NCBI GenBank assembly: GCA_029935295.1
Contig: JAOZKP010000120.1
Span: forward strand, 3,271 to 8,531
Direction of reading: 5' to 3'
Length of the DNA stretch: 5,261 nucleotides
From: a bacterium
GTDB lineage: Bacteria; Desulfobacterota; Anaeroferrophillalia; Anaeroferrophillales; Tharpellaceae
How positions within the stretch are numbered: the stretch's first letter is position 1; the number at the start of each line of letters is the position of its first letter. A model generated the notes under the pieces. The model did not search any database. It saw nothing but the letters and a program-made list of their open reading frames with translations, and was not told the origin of the DNA. A program made the translations under genes and the position numbers. Below are positions 1 through 5,261 of this stretch, piece by piece.

Positions 1-3
1 TTT

Positions 4-801
4 TTATACTTTTTCAGACAAATAGGCTGTGAGAGTGTTGATCAGGCCTTCAGATGTGTACTCCTCGGCGATACTTTTAACGTTAAGTCCGGCCTTTACC
101 GCCGCTTTTGCCGAGATTGGACCGATACAGGCGGTGGGAATGGTTTTGAGGATTGCCAGATGTTGCCTGGGACAGTGCTTGACGAGGTTCGTAGCGGTTG
201 AGGCACTGGTTATCGTAATTATGTCGATCTTTTTATTTTTTAAGAGCTCTTCAAGTTCCGGGGTTGATTCGGGTGGAAAGATGGTTTCATAAACCGGGAC
301 AACATCAACAGCTGCGCCTTTTTCCCGCAGATTTTCGGGCAGGGTCTCCCGGGCTATCAGGGCGCGGGGGATAAGAATTTTCTGCTCGTTAATGTCTGTG
401 CTGGAGAAAAGTTCAATGATACCTTCAGCAGCATACTCTTTTGCGACCAGGCCGCCTTTGAGCCCCCATTCTTTAGCGGCCAACGCAGTTTTCGGGCCGA
501 CACAGATAGTTTTAAGATGGTTCAGGTCGGCCGGGCCGAGTTCCTTCTCTTTCAGGTAATCAAAAAAACAGTTAACGCCGTTGCTGCTGGTCAGAATAAG
601 CCACTGATAAGTGTTGATATTTTTAATGGCTTCAGTTATCGGGCCGGAGTCGGGCGGCGGTACAATTTTTATGGTCGGTAAAAGTATTGGTTCGGCCCCG
701 GCCTGGCGTAGTTGCTCCAGTAAGCCTTGTGCCTGTAACTGCGGTCGGGTTACTAAAACCTTTAAGCCTGCAAGTGGACTATTGGAGTCGTTACTGCTCA
801 T
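4..801 (-). CDS. hemD: Uroporphyrinogen-III synthase (HemD)
   Basis: Cyclises and inverts ring D of hydroxymethylbilane to give uroporphyrinogen III in the cytoplasm, the last step common to heme, siroheme and cobalamin synthesis. The family is poorly conserved in sequence, but the recognisable blocks are here in order (numbered from the ATG at 801, 265 aa): VLVTRP at 15-20, LILTSSNGVN at 68-77, CVGPKTA at 100-106, ILIPRA at 142-147, VPVYET at 168-173, ITSAST at 197-202 and CIGP at 225-228, matching the two alternating alpha/beta lobes. Length is normal for a stand-alone enzyme; there is no fused uroporphyrinogen methyltransferase domain. The frame is open up to a TTG at 810, but I prefer the ATG at 801: neither has a Shine-Dalgarno sequence, and the ATG overlaps the hemC stop by 11 nt, which suggests translational coupling. 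It is the last visible gene of the operon and ends with TAA at 4-6, so what follows it is outside the window. Confidence 0.93.
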   Translation of the reverse strand: MSSNDSNSPLAGLKVLVTRPQLQAQGLLEQLRQAGAEPILLPTIKIVPPPDSGPITEAIKNINTYQWLILTSSNGVNCFFDYLKEKELGPADLNHLKTICVGPKTALAAKEWGLKGGLVAKEYAAEGIIELFSSTDINEQKILIPRALIARETLPENLREKGAAVDVVPVYETIFPPESTPELEELLKNKKIDIITITSASTATNLVKHCPRQHLAILKTIPTACIGPISAKAAVKAGLNVKSIAEEYTSEGLINTLTAYLSEKV

Positions 802-1732
802 TGGCGGCAAAACATTCGGCTAAAAGTTCTCCGGCTCCCTGGTCTAATAACTTTTGCGCCAGACTTTCGCCTAAAGACTCAGGATCTTTACTGCTCATGC
901 TCTCTTTGATAATCTTTCGGCCATCAAGTGCGGCGACCAGGCCGGTAAGGGTTACTGTGTCATCTTCAGCAATCGTTGCATGGCCGGCAATCGGTACCTG
1001 GCAGCCGCCTTCCAGGGTTTTCAGCAGAGCCCGTTCGGCTCGTATTGCCAGTGTCGTTTTCTGATCCTGAAAAAAGGCCAGGCGTTGATTGTTAAAGTCG
1101 TCATCGCAGCGGGTCTCTATACCCAGAGCTCCCTGAGCGATGGCGGGCAGTGAGGTGACAGGATCAATCAGCTCGGTTACCTTATCACTCCACCCCAAAC
1201 GTTTAACCCCGGCATAAGCGAGGATGATTCCATCATATTCACCGCGTTCAAGTTTTTTCAGGCGGGTATCGACATTGCCCCGGAGATCCCGGGTTTTCAG
1301 GTGCGGGAACGCATGCAGAACCTGGGCGATGCGGCGCAAGCTGCTGGTGCCGATAACGGCGCCGGCCGGCATTTCACTGAGTTTTTTACCGGAATTGGAG
1401 AAAAAAGCGTCCCGCGGATCTTCACGGGGCGGGTTGATCGCCACTTTCAGGCCATCGGGGAGTTCGGTCGGTACATCTTTCATGCTGTGAACCGCGAGAT
1501 CGATATCTCCAGCCAAAAGCGCATCTTCAATTTCTTTAACAAATAGACCCTTGCCGCCAACTTTGGCAAGGGGTACGTCAAGAATCTTGTCGCCTTTGGT
1601 TTTGATGATGGTCAGGCTGACCTTAATGCCGGGATATTCACGTTCAAGTTCACTTTTAACCCAGTTAGCCTGCCACAGGGCCAGGGCGCTGCCCCGGGTG
1701 CCAATAGTAATTGGTTTTATGGTGTTACTCAT
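791..1732 (-). CDS. hemC: Hydroxymethylbilane synthase (porphobilinogen deaminase, HemC)
   Basis: Polymerises four porphobilinogens into linear hydroxymethylbilane, using a covalently bound dipyrromethane cofactor, and passes it to HemD. The 313-aa length is typical. Visible signatures are GTRGSALALWQ (11-21), the catalytic aspartate D86 in HSMKDVP (82-88), substrate/cofactor arginines in GTSSLRR (128-134) and RDLRGNVDTR (148-157), and the cofactor-attachment cysteine C244 in LEGGCQVPIAG (240-250). These match the known residues of the E. coli enzyme (D84, C242), so the enzyme should be active. The ATG start is backed by AGGAGA 11 nt upstream, the clearest ribosome-binding site in the window. 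It lies 210 bp after hemA, far more than other gaps in the operon, and its stop overlaps the start of hemD. Confidence 0.98.
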   Translation of the reverse strand: MSNTIKPITIGTRGSALALWQANWVKSELEREYPGIKVSLTIIKTKGDKILDVPLAKVGGKGLFVKEIEDALLAGDIDLAVHSMKDVPTELPDGLKVAINPPREDPRDAFFSNSGKKLSEMPAGAVIGTSSLRRIAQVLHAFPHLKTRDLRGNVDTRLKKLERGEYDGIILAYAGVKRLGWSDKVTELIDPVTSLPAIAQGALGIETRCDDDFNNQRLAFFQDQKTTLAIRAERALLKTLEGGCQVPIAGHATIAEDDTVTLTGLVAALDGRKIIKESMSSKDPESLGESLAQKLLDQGAGELLAECFAANEQ

Positions 1733-1743
1733 AATTTAATTAG

Positions 1744-1749
1744 TCTCCT
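1744..1749 (-). promoter_or_regulatory. Ribosome-binding site of hemC
   Basis: AGGAGA on the minus strand, 11 nt before the hemC ATG at 1732. Spacing is slightly long but the match to the 16S anti-Shine-Dalgarno is good. Its first two bases are also the last two bases of a 14-bp perfect palindrome, so folding of that palindrome could affect ribosome access. Confidence 0.7.
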
Positions 1750-1761
1750 GGTCCGGACCAG
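1748..1761. repeat. 14-bp perfect palindrome beside the hemC ribosome-binding site
   Basis: CTGGTCCGGACCAG reads identically on both strands. In the operon transcript it can form a 5-bp hairpin with a CCGG loop, or pair between molecules. An alternative hairpin is available on the minus strand: GGTTCCGG (1769-1762) with CCGGACC (1756-1750), 7 bp with one bulged U and a 5-nt loop. The two folds exclude each other. At the DNA level it could equally be a dimeric repressor site. What is seen is the symmetry; any function is inference. Confidence 0.6.
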
Positions 1762-1775
1762 CCGGAACCGAAAGG

Positions 1776-1856
1776 GTTTATCTGACGGGGTGATTGGGGT
1801 CATTGCTGGTATTAAGGTGCGTCAGCACCCCAGCTTTGACCCCGTTTATGATAAAT
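1776..1856. repeat. Large imperfect palindromic element in the hemA-hemC gap
   Basis: Nested inverted repeats make one long cruciform or hairpin: TTTATC (1777-1782) with GATAAA (1850-1855); ACGGGGT (1785-1791) with ACCCCGT (1839-1845); GCTGG (1805-1809) with CCAGC (1830-1834); and GGTGC (1816-1820) with GCACC (1825-1829) closing a GTCA loop. A second register, GGGGTCA (1796-1802) with TGACCCC (1837-1843), competes with the ACGGGGT pairing for the same C-run. There is no T-tract after it on either strand, so it is not a standard intrinsic terminator. It may be a REP/MITE-like palindromic repeat inserted into the operon, or a structured segment of the mRNA. I cannot tell which without genome-wide copy number. 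Confidence 0.6.
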
Positions 1857-1897
1857 GACTGCCGGGTTTAGAAACCCGATACAGGAATTTAAACGGG
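1841..1897. repeat. Inverted repeat enclosing a second hairpin
   Basis: CCCGTTTA at 1841-1848 is the exact reverse complement of TAAACGGG at 1890-1897. Between them sits another perfect inverted repeat, CGGGTTT (1863-1869) and AAACCCG (1872-1878), separated by only 2 nt. The left arm of the outer pair shares bases with the large palindromic element next to it (1776-1856), so the two structures cannot both form fully. No T-run follows on the minus strand, which argues against a rho-independent terminator for hemA. Confidence 0.55.
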
Positions 1898-1942
1898 ACG
1901 AGGGCGAAGCGATGTTTGATACCATTTGTTGTTTCTTGATGT

Positions 1943-3226
1943 CTACGAATTGATCTTTTTATCTTCTTCATCAAGTTTGAATATCTCTCGGATTGTAGTT
2001 GCGGGCATTGTGTCGCCGTTGTCATTTTTTACTTTAAGATAATTTATCGGATGGTGCAGAAATTTGTTGCTGATAGCATTGACCATTGCTTTAAGCCGTT
2101 GTTCATCTTTAGGGCTCAAGTCAGAAAATCCCGCCAGGGTTTTATTGAGCTCCTGATTGCCGATTTGCAGAACCTGTTCCCGCAGCTGTTTGATGGTTGG
2201 CGTTACTGACAGCGATGCTAGCCACTGTTCAAATTTTTCAACTTCCCGACTGACCAGCTCTTCGGCATGTTTGGCTTCATTCCGGCGTTGGTCGAGGTTT
2301 TCAGTGACGACATCCTGGAGATCATCAACATCAAAAAGATAGATATTGTCGAGTTCGTTGACTTTAGGGTCGATATCCCGTGGTACGGCAATGTCAATTA
2401 GAAACATTGGTCGGTTGCGCCGTTTTTTCAGGGCCTTAGCCATCTCATCTGGACCGATAATGAAGTCGGGCGCTCCGGTTGAGCTTAAAATGATATCAAC
2501 CTGATCCAGGTGTCCGCGAAAAATATCAAAGGGCAGGGCAATGCCGGAAAATTCATCCGCCAGCTGCTGGGCCCGGCTCAGAGTCCGATTGGTTACCAGT
2601 ACCTGCTCAACTCCCTGGTTGATAAAATGGCGGGCGGCAAGTTCACACATCTCGCCGGCACCGATCAGCATGACTTTCATATCGTTAAGATCGCCGAAGA
2701 TCTTCTTCGCCAGCTCGACCGCCGCAAAACTGACAGATACTGCATTGCTGGCAATTTTGGTTTGGGTGCGGACCTCTTTGGCGATAAAGAATGAGCGGTG
2801 CATGAATCGGTTGAGAATCAGTCCGGTACTCGCTTCGGCTGAGGCAATCGCAAAAGCATCCTTGAATTGACCTAAAATCTGCGGCTCGCCAACAACCATT
2901 GAATCAAGGCTGGAAGCGACCCGGAAACCGTGATGAATTGCATCTGAATCAGTGTGAAAATAGAGATTATCGACAAAATCTGTGGCTTCAATTTGGTGGA
3001 AGTCTGCGAGAAATTTTATCAGGCGTTCATGGCAGCTTTCGAGAGAGTTGCAGATGCCGTAAAGCTCGACCCGGTTACAGGTCGAGAGAATCAGGGCTTC
3101 ACTTAACTGCGCTTCATCTTTGAGGCGCTGCAGAACTTCCGGCAGTTCTTCGGCTTTAAAAGCGAGACGCTCCCGGGTGGCAACCGGTGCTGTTTGATGA
3201 TTAAGTCCTAAGGCTACAATATGCAT
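1943..3226 (-). CDS. hemA: Glutamyl-tRNA reductase (HemA)
   Basis: NADPH-dependent reduction of glutamyl-tRNA(Glu) to glutamate-1-semialdehyde, the first committed and usually rate-controlling step of the C5 pathway to aminolevulinate. The 427-aa protein has the expected three parts: a catalytic domain (about 1-160) with the nucleophile C50 in STCNRVELYG (48-57) and H99 before the VASSLDSMVVGEPQILGQ block (103-120); a Rossmann NADPH domain with GAGEM (189-193); and a C-terminal helical dimerisation domain from about 310. The start MHIVALGLNHQTAP is canonical for the family, so the ATG at 3226 is secure. No Shine-Dalgarno sequence precedes it: the 38-nt spacer after the ccsA-like gene is AT-rich with a T7 run. 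Presence of this gene means aminolevulinate is made from glutamate rather than from glycine plus succinyl-CoA. Its partner aminotransferase (HemL) is not in the window. Confidence 0.98.
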   Translation of the reverse strand: MHIVALGLNHQTAPVATRERLAFKAEELPEVLQRLKDEAQLSEALILSTCNRVELYGICNSLESCHERLIKFLADFHQIEATDFVDNLYFHTDSDAIHHGFRVASSLDSMVVGEPQILGQFKDAFAIASAEASTGLILNRFMHRSFFIAKEVRTQTKIASNAVSVSFAAVELAKKIFGDLNDMKVMLIGAGEMCELAARHFINQGVEQVLVTNRTLSRAQQLADEFSGIALPFDIFRGHLDQVDIILSSTGAPDFIIGPDEMAKALKKRRNRPMFLIDIAVPRDIDPKVNELDNIYLFDVDDLQDVVTENLDQRRNEAKHAEELVSREVEKFEQWLASLSVTPTIKQLREQVLQIGNQELNKTLAGFSDLSPKDEQRLKAMVNAISNKFLHHPINYLKVKNDNGDTMPATTIREIFKLDEEDKKINS

Positions 3227-3264
3227 ATATTAAAAAAAGAGGTATTTAGATTGAATTGGCAACC

Positions 3265-4095
3265 TTAATGGGCGGCGTAAGAGTGGAGGCCGCTTAACAT
3301 TAAGTTAACCCCTAAAAAGGTAAACATTATCGCGGCAAAACCGATAATTGTCAGGAACGAGGCTTTGCGGCCGCGCCAGCCGGAATTCATCCGGCCATGC
3401 AGCAAGGCCGCAAACAGCAGCCAGGTTATCAGTGACCAGGTCTCTTTCGGGTCCCAACTCCAGTGCGAGCCCCAGGCAAATGAAGCCCAGACCGAACCGC
3501 TGATGATTCCCAGCGTCAACAGCGGAAAACCGCAGCGCAGGCAGAGGTAACTCGATTCATCGAGTTTCTGCAGGGCCGGCAGGTTACGGAAAATGCCTTT
3601 AATCTGTTTTTTCTTGATCAGGTGTTCCTGCAGAAGATACATGACTGAGATAATACAGCCTAAAACCAGAAAGGCGTTGCCGGCGAAACTTAAAAGAACA
3701 TGTAATGGCAGCCAGAAACTTCGCAGAATTGGGGGTTGGGGCGAGATTGTGTGGGTCGTCGCTAAAGCCCATAAAGTAAAAACCACTAGCAGGGGCGAGA
3801 TAAAGGCGCCGAGTGTCGGCAGCGGTATTTTACGGCCAATAAGGAGAAATGCCAGTCCCAGTAAGAGTGCAAAAAATGAGAGTGATTCATGTAGGTTAGT
3901 TACAGCCAGGGTCTGGGCCTGAAAGCAGCGTTCGAGAAATGCTAAGAGGTGCAGACTTGCGCCTGCCAGGATAAAGCGTTTGCACCAGAGGGTCTTTTGC
4001 GGCCGGGGCTGGAAAAGATGAAAGAAGCCGGTCACCATGCTCAAGGTATAGAGACCCAAAGCTCCGCTAAGAAGCGCTAAATATATAGTAGTCAT
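3265..4095 (-). CDS. ccsA: CcsA/HemX-family cytochrome c assembly membrane protein
   Basis: Integral inner-membrane protein of the CcmC/CcsA heme-handling family, 276 aa. About eight hydrophobic segments can be seen: near 4-26, 39-57, 72-88, 95-113, 129-155, 189-207, 221-236 and 246-268. The diagnostic tryptophan-rich WWD motif WGSHWSWDPKETW lies at 208-220. Candidate heme-ligand histidines are H132 (LPLHVLLSFAG) and H271 (LSGLHSYA), flanking the WWD segment as in CcsA proteins, plus H49 in the second helix. In System II, CcsA and CcsB export heme and attach it to cytochromes c; no CcsB/ResB gene is in the window. In Bacillus the related HemX sits beside hemA and lowers HemA levels, and the same adjacency here makes that role a real alternative. 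It is the first gene of the operon, behind a strong promoter. No Shine-Dalgarno sequence precedes the ATG. The symbol is a family call rather than proof of function. Confidence 0.88.
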   Translation of the reverse strand: MTTIYLALLSGALGLYTLSMVTGFFHLFQPRPQKTLWCKRFILAGASLHLLAFLERCFQAQTLAVTNLHESLSFFALLLGLAFLLIGRKIPLPTLGAFISPLLVVFTLWALATTHTISPQPPILRSFWLPLHVLLSFAGNAFLVLGCIISVMYLLQEHLIKKKQIKGIFRNLPALQKLDESSYLCLRCGFPLLTLGIISGSVWASFAWGSHWSWDPKETWSLITWLLFAALLHGRMNSGWRGRKASFLTIIGFAAIMFTFLGVNLMLSGLHSYAAH

Positions 4096-4109
4096 TTACT
4101 GGTCGTGTG

Positions 4110-4121
4110 ACTCATTTGAGT
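4110..4121. repeat. 12-bp perfect palindrome in the divergent intergenic region
   Basis: ACTCATTTGAGT is close to symmetric: ACTCA and TGAGT are exact inverted arms around a central TT, so the arms are perfect and the two central bases are not self-complementary. It lies in the ccsA leader, about 30-40 nt after the predicted start site, and upstream of the predicted hemB -35 box. It could be a small operator; arms this short can also arise by chance. Confidence 0.3.
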
Positions 4122-4135
4122 TTGCTTGATAATAG

Positions 4136-4164
4136 TTGTATGTTTTATCGAGTTCATATATAAT
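4136..4164 (+). promoter_or_regulatory. Predicted hemB promoter with consensus -10 box
   Basis: On the plus strand TATAAT (4159-4164) is a perfect -10 hexamer, with TTGTAT (4136-4141, 3 of 6 matches) 17 bp upstream. The start site would be near 4171, leaving a leader of about 110 nt before the hemB ATG. The -10 box overlaps that of the oppositely directed operon promoter by 4 bp. The alternative TTGTAC (4214-4219) with TGATAT (4235-4240) is much weaker and has only 15-bp spacing. Confidence 0.55.
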
Positions 4165-4185
4165 GCCCTATTTCACAACTGTCAA
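4157..4185 (-). promoter_or_regulatory. Sigma70-like promoter of the ccsA-hemA-hemC-hemD operon
   Basis: On the minus strand the consensus -35 box TTGACA (4185-4180) is followed after exactly 17 bp by TATATA (4162-4157). Transcription should begin near 4150, giving a leader of about 55 nt before the ccsA-like ATG. A perfect -35 hexamer at ideal spacing suggests high basal activity, or a site held down by a repressor. No promoter of comparable quality was seen in front of hemA or hemC, which fits one transcript for all four genes. Confidence 0.7.
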
Positions 4186-4191
4186 CGCTAT

Positions 4192-4239
4192 TGTCATTTC
4201 GCGGAGAAAAAGATTGTACTTTTATTTTCTGAAATGATA
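4192..4239 (+). other. Predicted stem-loop in the hemB 5' leader
   Basis: TCATTTC (4194-4200) and GAAATGA (4231-4237) are exact reverse complements; with a G-U and one more pair the outer stem reaches 9 bp (4192-4200 with 4231-4239). A four-base bulge GCGG (4201-4204) is followed by a second stem AGAAAA (4205-4210) with TTTTCT (4225-4230). The structure lies between the predicted hemB start site and the hemB ATG, so it would be part of the leader RNA. It is AT-rich, lacks an adjacent T-run and matches no riboswitch class I recognise. At the DNA level the 7-bp arms could also be a spaced operator pair. Confidence 0.45.
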
Positions 4240-4282
4240 TGAGACTTGCCCCTAAATTTTTAAAAAAGAGAGCTTGAAGATT

Positions 4283-5247
<965 letters not shown>

Positions 5248-5251
<4 letters not shown>

Positions 5252-5261
5252 GTTCAGGTGT
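5248..5261 (+). CDS. Start of the next gene, partial, unidentified
   Basis: ATG at 5248-5250 overlaps the hemB TGA in the classic ATGA arrangement, and the frame reads M-S-S-G before the window ends. Possible ribosome-binding bases AAGGAAG (5228-5234) lie 13 nt upstream, and coupled translation from hemB is likely. Four residues cannot identify a protein. In Desulfobacterota, hemB is often next to radical-SAM genes of the siroheme-dependent heme route (ahbC/ahbD), so that is a guess from context only. Confidence 0.45.

Noticed and set aside
687..1064. 125-codon plus-strand open frame opposite the hemC/hemD junction
   Set aside because: It lies entirely antisense to conserved hemC and hemD sequence and has low-complexity composition typical of a shadow frame.
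1863..1878. CGGGTTT/AAACCCG hairpin as a rho-independent terminator of hemA
   Set aside because: Neither strand has a T-run directly after the stem, and the downstream hemC-hemD genes have no clear promoter of their own, so read-through is more likely.
1912..1953. 13-residue plus-strand ORF (MFDTICCFLMSTN) with a GAGGG-like sequence upstream
   Set aside because: It is very short, antisense to the operon, and runs into the hemA 3' end; there is no promoter or family evidence.
2510..2870. Overlapping plus-strand open frames of 94 and 109 codons opposite hemA
   Set aside because: They are shadow frames of the strongly conserved hemA coding sequence, with no ribosome site or recognisable motif.
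3227..3266. AGGT/ACCT pairing followed by a T7 run between the ccsA-like gene and hemA as a terminator
   Set aside because: The stem is only 4 bp with a loop of about 18 nt, too weak for an intrinsic terminator; the T-run alone is not enough.
4092..4115. Seven-residue minus-strand mini-ORF (MSHTTSK) whose TGA overlaps the ccsA-like ATG in an ATGA arrangement
   Set aside because: The overlap is suggestive of a leader peptide, but there is no ribosome-binding site and no run of a regulatory amino acid; a frame this short is expected by chance.

Overview
This window is a compact early tetrapyrrole (heme/siroheme) biosynthesis locus built around a divergent promoter region. Protein content points to a Gram-negative anaerobe-type bacterium, most plausibly Desulfobacterota (former Deltaproteobacteria). 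The clues are the C5 (glutamyl-tRNA) route to aminolevulinate, a CcsA/HemX-type membrane protein directly upstream of hemA, a stand-alone hemD and moderate GC. The lineage is an inference from gene order and family resemblance; no rRNA or other marker gene is present.

Layout. On the minus strand, reading from about 4150 down to 4, lie ccsA/hemX-like (4095-3265), hemA (3226-1943), hemC (1732-791) and hemD (801-4). ccsA and hemA are 38 bp apart. hemA and hemC are separated by an unusual 210-bp gap full of inverted repeats. hemC and hemD overlap. On the plus strand, hemB (4283-5251) is transcribed away from the operon. The first codons of another gene begin at 5248 in an ATGA overlap with the hemB stop, but the window ends before it can be identified. 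There is no gene-free stretch longer than 300 bp. The two intergenic regions (1733-1942 and 4096-4282) hold the non-coding signals.

How the genes work together. HemA reduces glutamyl-tRNA to glutamate-1-semialdehyde. The aminotransferase HemL needed next is not in the window. HemB condenses two aminolevulinates to porphobilinogen, HemC polymerises four of these to hydroxymethylbilane, and HemD closes the ring to uroporphyrinogen III, the branch point to siroheme, heme and cobalamin. All key catalytic residues I checked in HemA, HemB and HemC are present. The CcsA-like protein carries the WWD heme-handling motif and may link heme supply to cytochrome c maturation, or modulate HemA as HemX does in Bacillus.

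Regulation. A strong sigma70-like promoter (consensus TTGACA, 17-bp spacer, TATATA) drives the minus-strand operon. A plus-strand TATAAT for hemB overlaps its -10 box, so the two promoters probably compete. The hemB leader contains a long stem-loop, and the hemA-hemC gap contains a large imperfect palindrome with alternative pairings, plus a 14-bp perfect palindrome touching the hemC ribosome-binding site. The genes themselves are ordinary; the parts worth a second look are these non-coding elements. I found no evidence of a previously undescribed protein system.
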